From contig OY718808.1 of NCBI GenBank assembly GCA_963070105.1, forward strand, positions 1,992,238 through 2,056,237: DNA of 64,000 nt, in the 5' to 3' direction. Under the pieces are notes generated by a model. The model worked only from the letters and a program-made list of their open reading frames with translations, was not told the origin of the DNA and did not search any database. A program made the position numbers and the translations under genes. Shown here in pieces: positions 35,701 through 48,399 of the stretch (its first letter is position 1; the number at the start of each line of letters is the position of its first letter). Source of the DNA: Litomosoides sigmodontis. Its lineage: Eukaryota > Nematoda > Chromadorea > Rhabditida > Onchocercidae.

Positions 35701-36809
35701 AAATTAGACGTTGTCAATTTTCCTCAGAAAGGAAATGTAAATTTTTAAAAAAAAATTTTTTTTTTTTTGAAAAGGAACTCGAATAGCATAGCAACATGTA
35801 TCATTCATTAGTTGATTTATCGAATAGTCGAAAATTTTTTTACTGTCATTAAACGATAATATCGATAATATCAGTTCCATGAACACGAGAAGCATAAAAT
35901 TGGATTTGAAAATTAAAAAAAAATTTTCATTCTAAGAAAAAGTGTTATCAGTTATCTTGTTTTCCTTTCCATAGTATTTTCTATCATTGGTATACTTGGA
36001 AGAGAACTGCTTTAATTGAGAATTTAATCAGTTTTAATTAATTGAAAATGAAGAAAAGAAAAAAAAGATGGCTTTTGTAGTAACTTATTGTAGCTTACTG
36101 TAATCGTCTTATGTGTGAAGAAAATCAGAAATTTCACGGAATTATCATATACTATTATAATATTTTTTAAATGTAACATATTCAAAAGCATTGCCGTTCA
36201 CTTAGTCGTTTCAAACAAAATCCTTTGCCAAATCTATTTTTACGTATTGTTCCATTTTGGGATATTCATTTGGAATTCAGCGAAATGGAATATGTTGATT
36301 GTAGAAGTGGACATTTCGATTTGGTTCATAGCCTTGTTGACTTTTTATTTTCGAGTTAAATTGCATCAAGGTAATATATCGTAGCAGGCTAACTGATATA
36401 AAATTATATTACATCAAACTTCAAAAGATAAAATAATTAAATTGCATAAAACGAAGGAGAAATTTAATCAGCTAAAAATTCACAATTTCATGAAATAACT
36501 AATTTTTCTCACAATTATTTCTCATTTTTCATTCAATAATTTTAGAGAAGAAAGAAAAAAATGCTAGCTAGAAAATTAAATTTGCATAATTTTTTTTTCA
36601 CAGATTTTCTTCCCTTCCGATACAGCAAAATGATGATCTTTTCTTCCTTTTTCTAAATTACTAAATGAAAAATATGAAATTCCAAATGCCATGCAAATTT
36701 TTTTGCAACAAAAAAAAATTATAAAAGTAGCTGAAGGTGATTGAAAGGGATTATTTTAAGATTTTATTAAGTAAGATATAGGAGGGTGTGGTAGCGTCGA
36801 AAATCTGAA
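32391..36809. other. Intergenic AT-rich DNA between the F-box and kinase genes
   Basis: Contains ATT repeats (32457-32485), (TA)n at about 32720-32788 and 33393-33411, CT tracts (33740-33800, 35365-35400) and a short TAC run near 34115-34130. No supported exon; open frames are Phe/Leu/Ile-rich and lack splice sites. Confidence 0.6.
32720..32788. repeat. (TA)n microsatellite
   Basis: About 69 bp of perfect TA dinucleotide in the intergenic region after the F-box gene. Confidence 0.95.
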
Positions 36810-38469
36810 ATGGCTCAACAACTGGTGCAGCTTAATCCTGGTGATCAAGTTGATCGTTGGCATATTGACAAGAAGCTTGGTGAAGGTGGCTTCGGAGCTG
36901 TGTATTTGGTATATTCTTGGATTTGTGATAAATTCGTTTAAAAAAAAAAAAAAAAAAAAAAGAAAGTCAAATTTGCAAAAAGTATTATTGCAAAACAATT
37001 GAAAAAGAGTATATTGGGGAGGAGGGAGGGTGAACGATGGAGGAAGAAATTTTCAACTAAAATTAATTTCAAACATTTTTTGCCATCATAGGTGTCCGAT
37101 CCAACCGGAAAGTATGCATTGAAAGTCGAAGGTGTCAACGAGCAAATTCAGGTATTTTTACTGTTACTAATATGTCTTGCAAATTGAATTTAAAATTAAA
37201 TTTAATTTACAATTCAAAATTAAATTAAATTAAGCTAATTTAAATTCAACCAACACCGTGAACCACATGGATGGTCTTTTTGAGGTACTTAAAATGGAGG
37301 TATTTGTACTAACCGAACTGAACAAGCGTAACAACCGACATTTCTGCAAAATCGAAGATAAAGGACGCTTTGGCACATTCAATTATGTCGTGATGACTTT
37401 AGTGGGCAAAAGTTTGCAGGTTATGTGCATCATTAATTAGCTATTGTTAATTAGCGAAGTGGTGAATGCTAGAAAATCAGATGTTAGAGGGTTTGGAAAA
37501 CCTTAAAAGAGTTTAGGATCTTCGTAAAGCTGGTCCAGGACAGCATCTTTCAATGGGTACAGCACTGGGTGCTGGAATTCAAGCACTGGAAGCACTGGAA
37601 GATCTTCACGCAATTGGCTATCTTCACAGGTTCAACAATACAATCATTCCTCTCCGATTTCATATTCTTACCGGAATTCCTGAGCTTCTCCTTTGTTACA
37701 CGTAATTGCAACAAGTATACATTTCAAGGGATGTGAAACCCGGAAACTACACAATTGGTCGTCCGGAATTGAATGAATTACGAAAAGTTTACGTGCTTGA
37801 TTTCGGAATGTGTCGGAAATTTACCAATGCACAGGTAAAGTGCTGCTCAATTCTAGACGGAAAAAGCGTAAAATTGTAAAAACATAGCAAGATGATAGAT
37901 GAGAAATGAGTTATTTCACAGAATGTTATCCGTAAACCGCGAGCAGCAGCTGGCTTTCGTGGTACGGTACGTTATGCGCCTATATCATGTCATCTTCAAC
38001 GTGAGCTATGTCGTAAGGATGACGTTGAAACATGGATTTACATGCAAGTTGAACTTACCACCGGAAATTTACCGTGGAAAAATATCGCTGATATGAATCA
38101 AGTTTGTTCCAGGCGTTTTCTCTCATCACATCATCCATCCGTATCTTTCATCCATGAAGCAAAGAGCTAGGAATAAAAGATGGGACGTGAAATATTGAAT
38201 TTTTTTTTTTTTTGCCCATACCGATATTTGAGTAATCATTTCAGGTTGGCGAATATAAGAAACGATGTCGATTCGAGCCAGCAATAAACGAACTACTGGG
38301 TGGTTGTGCACCGGAACTGCGACAAATTTTGCAAATCGTTGACGGACTTAAATATTACGATCAACCACCGTATCAGCAAATCTATCAACTGATGCGTCAG
38401 TCGTTTCAGACAATGGGATGCCAGGAATTTCCATATGATTGGGAGAAACCTGGTGGAGGTGTCTTCTGA
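36810..38469 (+). CDS. TTBK-like (CK1 superfamily) protein kinase, 305 aa, 7 exons
   Basis: Predicted Ser/Thr protein kinase of the tau-tubulin-kinase-like branch, expanded in nematodes. Exons: 36810-36908, 37092-37151, 37285-37419, 37517-37629, 37729-37834, 37922-38101, 38245-38469; all phases close and the stop is TGA. Visible landmarks: glycine loop GEGGFGAVY (about residue 24), ATP lysine in YALKVE (44), helix-C Glu in LKMEV, VVMTLVGKSL hinge, catalytic HRDVKPGN (135-142), DFGMCRKF (160), GFRGTVRYAP, and KDDVETWIYM. The catalytic triad is intact, so activity is expected. The protein is little more than the kinase domain, ending FPYDWEKPGGG. The acceptor of exon 3 (ctttttgag) is unusual but is the only one that fits. 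No SH2, coiled-coil or membrane segment. Substrate unknown. It converges on the related kinase at 39154-43359. Confidence 0.93.
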
Positions 38470-39153
38470 ATGTGACGTACCGATAGACGTAATAATGGTA
38501 TATCGTAGACGCACGTATTCGTCATCATCCATCATTTAAATGAAATGTTCACGCTACAGCTTATCCATGAAATGATGATAAACTTACCATACTTCTTAAC
38601 TAATTGATAACTGATTATTGATTATTATCGATCTATTACTAATGCCTATCACTATTGCATAAAATATTGCTAATAACTTTTAAGCATGCCTTAGCACAAA
38701 GTCACAAGACTGGAAAAGTAAATCATATATGCCAATACGCAGTCGTTAAATTGCTTTCCAAATTGAATTCCGAAACGAAATTTTTTTCGCTTTTTTTTTT
38801 CTCCAATCATCACTACTCACATCTTCGACAACATTTGGCAATAATAACACTGTGAGTTTAATGATAAAATTTGTATGGAAATCGGAAAGATGCAACATTT
38901 CGCTTGTTGTCACTTCGAAATCAGTCGAAATTGACAGAAAAGAAAAAAATTCAACGATCAGTTTGAGCGGTTCGGTTGCAGTAATTAATTGATTAATTGA
39001 AATTAAAATTTTACACAGGCAATATTGTATTACTATTTTCGCAGAATAGCTTTCTTCCTAAAAAGTCCTTTTTTGGAAGAATGAGAAATTTCGTTCTCTT
39101 CGATGTTTCTAAACTGAAATAACAGATCATAAATGCCATCAGGTAGGCTATCA
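38470..39153. other. Convergent intergenic spacer
   Basis: 684 bp between the stop codons of two TTBK-like kinases read toward each other. It must hold both 3' ends, but no clear AATAAA signal was located for either. Confidence 0.7.
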
Positions 39154-42100
39154 CTAAAATCCGGTTTCATTACTTTCGAAGTCTGCTTGCGTAAAAAGAT
39201 CCTCATCGGTCACTTTTTTTGATGTTGCTCCTGAGCATGCTTCACTTCCCGCATTTTTTGAGTCGCTAATTCTACAATCAAAATTTTACAAATATTTCTA
39301 ATTAATTAAATGAACTGAAATGAACGAAAATAGCAAGCAAAATGATAGGTTAGATGAATGAATCAAAAAAAAAAATCATCTTTAAAGAGTTCCATAAAAT
39401 TCAAAACTATGACTTTTATGAGATTACAGCTTTCCACTAGCGATCAGTGGTAATTTGAATATTTGTACAGTCAACTAATGAACGGTGATAATTTGAATCT
39501 TAATTATAATAAGATTAAATCGCAATAGATAAAGCGAACTAGAAAAGAGATTTTTTTCTCTTCCGCGATTTTTCCTTAAATAATAAAATAAAATATTATT
39601 ACATATCAGCTGACATTGGCGTGTGAGAACGCATACGTGATAGCGATCGACTTACGTACGTTAAACCTTTCCTGATTGAACTAACAGCACCAGCGGCTTG
39701 TTCCTCCCAATCATACGGATCGCTGAATCTGACGAGAGAAATAATTGTATATCATTTCCTTACAGTATAACTTCTCGTCTTATTCAAATAAAACTAGAAT
39801 ATACTCTTACAATTTTAAAACTAAATTAAATTTTTTGTTTGCTATGAAATTAAATTGAAAATTTTTACATCTTTAAATTATATATCACTTCAAGACTAGC
39901 ACAGGTAGTAAAACTCTAAATTTTAAGCAAATTTTCAATTTCAAAAAAGAAATCACACGTAAAATTGCAAATCGTCTTGCTTGTCTTAATGTTCACCTAC
40001 GTGTATCACTTCATTTCTGTACATTTTAAAATTTGAAAGTAATAAGCGCGTTTACTTGTAATTACAGTTCTTCATCACTTCGTACAATTTTTCATATATG
40101 TAGGAGTAGTTAGGACGCGTGTAGTAATCCAATGTTCGAAGATGTGCTGTAATCTTCATAAAAAACAAATAGCAAAATATTTTAAGGTAATGAAATTGGT
40201 AATTTAAAATTTCAGTCATAAACATTGACGAAAATAATTTGAGTGAAATAAATGCTACAATTTACAAAAGGAAAAAGAAACATGAAAAATACAATTGCTC
40301 ATTTGCTCATTATGCAATTGAGCTTCTAAATTATTCCTAAATTTAAAAAAAAAAAACGAAAATCCAACATCAAGAAGTTCTTTAGGACTATTTTTGCATA
40401 ATGTTGTGTCGAGTGTTTGAAATTTCGCCCTACCAATTTCATCCTTACCACTGAAAATTTTTTAATTACTTCAATTTTGCTAAATGATCATTTAAAAATT
40501 AGATTTTGAAATTTGAAAACGATAAAAATGAGGTGCGGAAAGAACACCGAATATTATCCCACGGTAAGGAACCACGCATTTCCACCAAAACATACACCAT
40601 TGACCACAAATCATCTGGTCGACCCTGCTCGCTACGTGTGTGGGTGTTAGCGGAGCAATATCTTATCGTACCGCTATAATTTAATTTTAACTCCTAAATT
40701 TCAGCATTACAAAAATGAAATGGAATAAAGCACGTAATGAAGATCCTGTTACATTTTTTAATTTATTCCAACTAAAAATAAATATAAGATTGATCGTGAA
40801 TTGTGTTAATGCTTCACTTCCTCTTAAATGTGCTAGCTAGCAAGAAAAATTCCGACGTTTTAAATTTATTAAAAAATTTCAAAATACTTTTTTGTTGATT
40901 TCAGGAGAAAAATGTTGAACAATTCACAATCTATTTGACGTTATTTACGTCACTCACACCATTATCTTCATAATGACATTTATTTAAGTTGTTGGGAAGA
41001 AAAAAAAAAAACGAACTCATACGAACCGAAATAAAGTGTTTGTCCTGGGCATTCGTAACTTCACACTTCCATCACCACGTAAAACATACTCACGTGATAG
41101 ACCAAAATCAAGAATGTGAACGATGTGAATTGCTTGACCTCGTCGACCGATAGCAAGATTAGCTGGCTTCACATCTCGATGTATGTAACCAACCTCAAAA
41201 ATATTTTACAAAAAAAAAAAAAAAATTAATCATAAATGATTAATTTAGCTAAAAAAAAAATTTGAAATTTTTTAAAAAATTCAAAACAATAACAAACTTC
41301 GTGTAGCTGTTTTAGGCCGTGTAAAATGTTTATTCCAACTCGAACTTGCGTTGAAACGGTACAAATGGGATATTGCTTAAATAGTTGATTGAGCGAACGT
41401 CCTAGAAGTGTCATCACCATGTACGAATATCTACAAGTAAATATCACTCTACTCCTCTATCGCTTATCAGTTAATAAACTTTGATCAGTTAAAATTCCCT
41501 TACAACAACTGCAATTACGAAGTGGCTGAGTGACCTGGTTGACGCTAAAGAATTTCAAAATTAATTAGTAATACACAATGCTCTCATCCTACATGGCATC
41601 GCAGTTGAAAATTATCAGTAAGGAATGAAATGTCTGTATTTTTTTTTCTTTAATTAATTTTATTAAAAATTTAGCAAACTCTCATCCTACATGGCATCGC
41701 AGTTGAAAATTATCAGTAAGAAATGAAATGTCTGCATTTTTTTTTGTTTTAATTAATTTTATTAAAAATTTAGCAAACTCTCATCCTACATGGCATCGCA
41801 GTTGAAAATTATCAGTAAGAAATGAAATGTCTGCATTTTTTTTTTGCTTTAATTAATTTTATTAAAAATTTAGCAAACTCTCATCCTACATGGCATCGCA
41901 GTTGAAAATTATCAGTAAGAAATGAAGTGCCTGCATTTTTTTTTGCTTTATTTAATTTTGTTAAAAATTTAGCAAATATGTCGAAATAAAAAATAAAATA
42001 AAGTGAATAGGAAGAGAGGCGAGAAAATACCAACGTTTCCTTTTTGGCAGATTGAAATAATTGTACCACATATTTACGACCTTCTAAACGCCTGAGTATC

Positions 42101-42726
42101 TGCACTGATATCATTGCTATTAGCAATATTATAAGATAAAATAGGATGTTTTTCTTTTTTTTTTGATATTATAGAAATTTGAAAATTGAATTGCTCGGCA
42201 AAATTAGCAAAATAAACAATTAAATGATTTGTTTTTTTTTTTGAAAGTATTTTGATTGTTATTATTTTCATCTATAAGCTACGCAAATTCTTTTGATTAT
42301 CGATTTCAGATTTAAATATTTATTTGAATTTCAATCACTTCTTCTAATTTTTTTGCAAGCTCTAATGTGAAAAAAATTTTGATTTTAATTTTTTTAACTT
42401 TTAATTTACTTAAAATATATTATTAATATTATATTTATGTTTTATGCGTATTTTAACCATCTTTTTTTCATTACCTTATCATACAAGATTTGTTGTTAAT
42501 AAGTGAAATTTTACGTTACTGCTTAATTAATACAAATTAGCACTTCAAAATTACTACTTTTGAATTGAAATTTTTCACTGTTAAGGAAGAGCAATTAATT
42601 TTTGGAACTGTCAGAGGAGATATATGGATGAACTACCTGTACTTCCAATTTCAGAACACTGCCACCTTCAACAAAGTTTGATTCAGCTTTTAATGCTGCC
42701 TGAAATATTTCACCAAATTTTCCTCC

Positions 42727-42759
<33 letters not shown>

Positions 42760-43359
42760 CCAATCTTTGAGCGGTGTATGAATCGACTAACCTTAGCGAA
42801 CGTCTGGATATCCTCAACTTTGTAAACTGCACCGCAACCACCTTCACCTAACTTATCGATTATCCTCCAACGTTTACCGACAATTAAGCCTTTTTCCAGA
42901 TGCTGTGGTCCTTTACTGGTTACTGAAACATACGTAGTTTGCGCAAATTACCTTTTAAAAATAGCTCTCATAGTTAATCACACTAAAACTGAATTTTTTT
43001 TTGAAAAAAAAAAGAGACATGAATTCAATTATTTTTTTTTTTAAATTTTCTTTCATCCATTGCAAAATGCTTGCAAATCTTACAGCGAAACATAAAATTT
43101 TACGTAATTTTCCATTCATATGTTTTTTGTTTTTTTTCTTTTTTTGGAAAAAATTGAATTGAAGAATTTGTAATTTCTTTTTTAAATAGGCTAATTAACT
43201 AACATAAGTAAGCAACTAACTAACATAATTACTTGATCACTTCTTTTGCAAAATTTTCAAAATTATTAAATGAAGGATTATTTTAAAAACAAATTATTTT
43301 ATAATATTTAAGCAGAATGAAATATGAAAAAGCAAACTTGGTGATTTATTTTTTGTCAT
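39154..43359 (-). CDS. TTBK-like (CK1 superfamily) protein kinase, about 357 aa
   Basis: Second kinase of the tau-tubulin-kinase-like branch. Exons in reading order: 43359-43338 (tentative first exon, starts MTKNKSP), 42922-42792, 42699-42637, 42099-42035, 41430-41298, 41193-41027, 40673-40548, 40450-40369, 40153-40056, 39728-39660, 39271-39154. All phases close. Landmarks: glycine loop GEGGCGAVYK (about residue 33), lysine in AALKAES (55), LKLEVQILRRLEG, YMVMTLLGRSL, catalytic HRDVKPAN (143-150), DFGLSREYV (167), RGTIRYCSANTH, DDLWSMVYVLVE. The triad is intact. After the domain comes DPYDWEEQ, then a Ser/Asp/Glu-rich tail of about 55 residues ending ESNETGF. It is closer to the conserved TTBK pattern than the neighbour at 36810, so the pair are relatives rather than a fresh duplication. 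The first exon rests only on phase and a short ATG exon; exon 2 onward is secure. Confidence 0.9.
41581..41975. repeat. Four-copy tandem repeat, 98-100 bp unit, in a kinase intron
   Basis: Copies start at 41581, 41679, 41778 and 41878. Each begins ctctcatcctacatggcatc, continues through an AAAATTATCAGTAAG core, a T run, and ends in attaaaaatttagcaaa. Copies are nearly identical; most length change is in the T run, with a few substitutions (for example gaagtgcctgc in the last). The array lies in the intron between the exons 42099-42035 and 41430-41298 of the minus-strand kinase. The last copy runs to about 41975. Confidence 0.95.
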
Positions 43360-44479
43360 CTCAACGACAGTTACACGTGCAATATCACAATGCTAGTCCG
43401 AATTAACAGCACAGATGCAAATTTAAATTCCACCACCAGTGCCAACACCAGTTACAAAGTAAAAAGTATCAAACAGTAATTGTATTTCAGTAGACTTCTT
43501 CCATATAAGGCATTGTATACAGGAAAATTAGCATAAATTTATGAATATTTTAGGTAAGAATTACCATGAATACCTGTTATTACTTTGAATATTTTGAAGG
43601 AAAATTTCAACTTTATTCTAAGCTAAATTTCACTTCATTTTGCAAAACGCAAATGTTTGAAATGAAACAGTAAGTGAGGAGAGCGAGGAAAAAAGCTAAC
43701 AGTAAGTGAAATTGCAGCGAAATGCGGAAAATGTAAAAGAGATATGTATCGATTTCAAATTCCCTCTCTCTTTCTCTCTTCCTCATATTCCCTCATTTGC
43801 TTGACAACTTAATTTGAGTGTGAAAACTGCTGCAACAACGTCTTTCTTTACGTCAACAACAAATGTAAAACGAAAATAGTAAGTAATTAAACAGCTGAAA
43901 CACTAAGCGATGCTGTTGTAAGTCATAAAAGAAAGAGAAAAATTTTATTGAAAAATACATTTCAATATGAAATAGCAAACTTTTAACAATTTCAATCCTT
44001 TCATTATCAATCAAATAGTTACACAGAATATTTCAGAGCGTCACAACTTCCTATTCGCCAACTTTTTTTCTGTTTTTTTTTTCGTTTAAATAATATAAAA
44101 TTATCATTGAACACGACGCCTACGTGGCGGAAGAGCACTTTGCACTGCTACGTTCCCAAAAATATAATGTTTTAATGGTGACGCATATGTGGTGATAATC
44201 GAATGCGAGTTTATCATTACATTTGAAGTACTTGCGAAGTTTAAGTTATAAGTAAGTAAAGAAGTAACTAAGTTACATTGAATAAATTAGTTACGAAAAT
44301 TGTCATTTTACTTTTACAATTTTAAACAACTGATGGTTTGAATGGGAAAAAATTTGCTAAACAATTTGAAATAAATCTTCTCGTCAAGTACTTATGTATC
44401 TATGAAGCACTTAGTAGTTATTATGACTTAATAACAGAAATACTACTATAATAGAAATTGGGAAATTAAAAAAAAAGAA
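43360..44479. other. Spacer between kinase and annexin genes
   Basis: About 1.1 kb of AT-rich sequence between two minus-strand genes. A CT tract lies at about 43762-43795. No further exon seen. Confidence 0.6.
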
Positions 44480-47400
44480 CTATTGTTGTTCGGTGAGAAG
44501 TGAAGCGAGTAAGTGATAGTATTCCCCGCGGCATATTTTCCGGATATCAGAAATGAGAGAATGATTGTAATGTTTGTTATACTCACAACAGATATCCGAT
44601 AAATCAATCTGCAAAAAATATTTTTAATGAATTCTGTTTCATTAAATTTACTCAATAAATATTTCCTTTCATTATAATTATAATAAAATTCATGAAATAT
44701 AAAAAAAATATTTAATTTTTAACAAATACAAGAAGTGTAAAAGTAATACCTTTAGAAATTTGTAATCAATGATGATATGATTATGAAATTAGAAATCTTT
44801 TTGTGCAAATTTTACCTTTAGTAATGTTACTAATAACAATATAGATTGATTATTTATGCTTGAAATATTAACATTTTCATAATGTTACCCATTCTAAACC
44901 CGCAAAAACTTTGGTTTTTGCAAAAGAAATAGAAAGAGAGGGAGAGAGAGAGAGAGAGAGAGAGGGAGTGCGCGGGCAGTGTATTCATTCCTTCATGAAT
45001 TAAACTGAATTAAGCTAAATTCGAGCGAACATTGAATGAATCATTTTTAGATGATTAATTGATTTTAAATGAAACGAGATTCTGCGCGAAATGAAGCAAC
45101 CTCACTCCTGCTTACAAGAATCCTAATGATTGCTTCATGGTCCGGTTTTGAACTGCTTACTGCATTGTGCAATTTCTCAGCAAAATACCACTGAGTGTTA
45201 CGAGATATTTTCACTGAAAAAATAAATTAAAAAAAAAACGCTAAAATGTTTGTTTGTTTCTGTTCTTTTTTTACATTAATCAATTGAATTGCCAATTTTT
45301 TTTCCCACCCATTCTTAAATGAGTTTGATCAAATTGTTTGTTTTTTTTCCATTTCAAATTTTAATAACATTTAATCATCAATTACACATGCAATATCATT
45401 TAAAATTTTATTGAAATAAAATACCCACCTATGGTAAGTAACATATTTTTAATATCGCTTGAAATATTTTCATTATGCGCAATTTGCATTTTGATGAAAT
45501 GCTCATTACCGCCATGTTTAGCGTCTAATTTATCCATAACTGCAGCAATATGTTGCCATGAATGACCGATGAAAATTTTCTCAAAAAGTTTCACATTATG
45601 ACTCATCTCGTCCATTCCGTTTGACTCCTAAATGGCCGATGGATAAATCAGGTAATTTACCTTTATCAAAATATTTTAATTACCTTTATGATAATATCAA
45701 CATGTTTTTCTATCAACATTTTACTTTCACTGTATTCCTCGTCACGCAATGAACAGAGTAACAATTGAAGCATTGCACCAAACACACCTTCAACCTGAAA
45801 TTAAATCAGAACTGTTGCTTGAACATATGATATAACTGGAGGCAAAGTTTCATCAATAAATAAATTTAATTTTATTTTTATTTACATTTTAAAATCATCA
45901 CCTTCACTACAACATCACGTTCAAGCGTGGTTGAAAATGATATACGATATGCATTCTTAATCGCTTTCATTTGCTGAAAGTTAGAAAAAAGAGAACAAAT
46001 TATAAATTAATTTAGAAATTACGAATAACATTAGTAAAATATTACCATAGATTTTATACAGAAATAAACCTAATTTATTTGCTTTTTTTTTCTTTAAATT
46101 TCAAATTACATCGTTGTTGTATGCACTCGAATTGCACGCCCAATTAATTGTTATGCATTTATGCACTTTTCTTTTTTCAACTACTCATTTTCGCGTTTTT
46201 TTTTCCTCGCTTGGATTAATTTATAGCGAAAGCTAACTGCGATATGACAATTGAAAGTTTAGGTTTGAAATCTTTCCGAACAATCCGAAATATTACGCAT
46301 AATTCTGTTCATTTCGATTTTTAATAACATAAATTGCTCTTTCAAACACCTACCGTTGCTGTTCGTGTGCAACCAATTTCCACTGCAATAGCATAATTTG
46401 ATTTTTCCTTCTGAAATTTAGCTCCTTTTCTGCTCACATTTATCATTTTGAAAAAAGAAAAGGAAAGAATGAAATTCAAAAAGTTAAAAATTGTATGTGT
46501 GATGGTTTAGTTCATATTCATACACAGAGTGATTGATGGAGTAAATTGGCCAGGTAGAAATGTGTGGGAATGAACAGCGATAAAATCGTATCCAAGACGA
46601 ATCCACCAAGTTCATCTTTTAAATCATCCATTATTACCTAAATGTTTTCAGTTACAAATCTATGACTCAACCATTTTGCGCATTTTTTTATGCATTCATC
46701 TATTCAAAATGAAAAGTGTAATTTCGATTTATCAATTTATTCAATTATCATACACAACCATTTCACTTAAATAATATTGAATTACAAGTGTTTATTAAAC
46801 GTCAAACCACTTCAAAAAAGTTTAAGTGCAAAAAATTTCATACTTATACGGTTTATAAGTATAAAAATTTCATACAGTTCAAGTATAAAATTTTAGTAAA
46901 ATCGTGTTCAAGCTGTTAGTATTCTTTTTTTTTGTTGTTAATAATGTAATTTCGATTGATGAGTGACTTAATCACAATCATATGAAGCTAATTATTAGCT
47001 GCAAAGAGGAAAATTATTAAATTCAAAATGAAATTAATTTAGCTAAAGAGGAGCACCTTGGAATGCAAATATTCACACGTACTGACAATCTGTTGACGTT
47101 GAAAATTATTATGACCAACAGCAACTTCAATGATTGCCTGCTCATTGGTATCTGAGATTTCAACTTCATTTTCGATATTCCACGTGACTTGTTTGAAACA
47201 ACAATTCAACCTATCCCTTATTTCACCTAAGTTCTTGACTAGCAAATCTCTACACCTGTCTTCTGCAACATCAACTGTCTACTATCATTTCACTATAAAT
47301 TGTATAAAAAAAAAAATTAACAGTTTCTATTTTGTGTTATGCCGTTTGTGAAATCGAATGAGACAGACGTAAATGAATCACTCATTTTTCACAATCATTT

Positions 47401-48399
47401 TCCTACCGCAGTAGTGGTAGTAGAAATAGTAGTGGCGGTGATGTGTCACCCAGATGTATATCATAATTAATTTCAATTTTCTTTCTTTTTTTTTAAAAAA
47501 AAAAAGAAGGGAAATAACTGAAATAATACCAAGGCCATTTAAAGCTTGTCGTAGTTTTTCGCTTGCTATTAACGGATTAAAATTCTCATCCGATGGACCA
47601 ATTACAGTTCCACGAACTTTTTTATTCTGTAAAACATACCATAAATGATGTTCGTTTATTTCGACAAGCTTTTATCAAACGGCAAATTTCATTCTGTTCT
47701 GCAATGCTAAGGATTTAGCTGGAAAAGTGTGCTACCGTAGCTGCCACCTTTCCTCCTTCCTTCAGTGCATTTTTTTTCTTTCTTTTTCATTTTAAACAAA
47801 TTTACATAATCAGTTCAAAAGTGTTGATCTTCCGCCAAAACATTTTATTAAGTTGGAATTTCGTTTTTCTTTTTTCAAATTAATTGTAATCAATTTTTCG
47901 GCTAAAATTAAAAGTGTTTCAGTTTAAAAATTTGAAATAAAAACTTTGTTCAAATTCATCTGATACAACAGTGGCATAGACAGTCGTTTTCGTCGAAGTA
48001 ATTGCTCATCGATGAGCATTTCCTCATCCTCACTGCTATCCTCCTCATCCTTTGTTGTTTCATCACTGTTTCCCATACAACAATTACTGTCTGGCATGTT
48101 TGGAATGCTTTTGCTAATTGGAAATTTTGCTACGTTCACCTGAAATACTGAATTACTCATGGAATTGCAATTGAATGAGCGAAATGAATGAATGAAACAA
48201 ATTCAAAAAAGCGAAGAAAAGACGAAATTTCTAAAACCATTAAAAAATTCAAAAAAAAAGCAATTCTTTTTCCAACTACAGCACTAGCTTATCAACAATT
48301 AATTTGAATAATTTAAATTTATTATACGCTGTCATCGGTGCTCTCACTATCTCTCATTGATGAAAGCGATGACGTTGACAACGACGACGAATGACGCAT
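44480..48399 (-). CDS. Divergent annexin, 417 aa, 11 exons
   Basis: Annexins are phospholipid-binding proteins, usually calcium-dependent. Exons in reading order: 48399-48328, 48139-47945, 47626-47530, 47151-47057, 46637-46524, 46410-46354, 45973-45902, 45794-45684, 45627-45429, 45213-45101, 44608-44480. All phases close. Four annexin repeats follow an N-terminal extension of about 95 residues that is Ser-rich ([11 protein letters not shown]), then acidic ([10 protein letters not shown]), then has a basic RRKR patch. Repeat 1 shows [17 protein letters not shown] and [10 protein letters not shown], repeat 2 [10 protein letters not shown], repeat 4 [11 protein letters not shown] and [11 protein letters not shown], all typical. 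The calcium loop motif GxGT is missing or altered in each repeat (GLDT, KSNY, KHGGN, KPDH), so type-II calcium binding is probably weak or lost. The start at 48399 is the first ATG of a Ser-rich exon; an ATG at 48160 that reads through the acceptor is an alternative. Confidence 0.92.

Noticed and set aside
44446..44655. Open frame over the last annexin exon in another reading frame
   Set aside because: A shadow; the annexin frame ([10 protein letters not shown]) is the one with family similarity.
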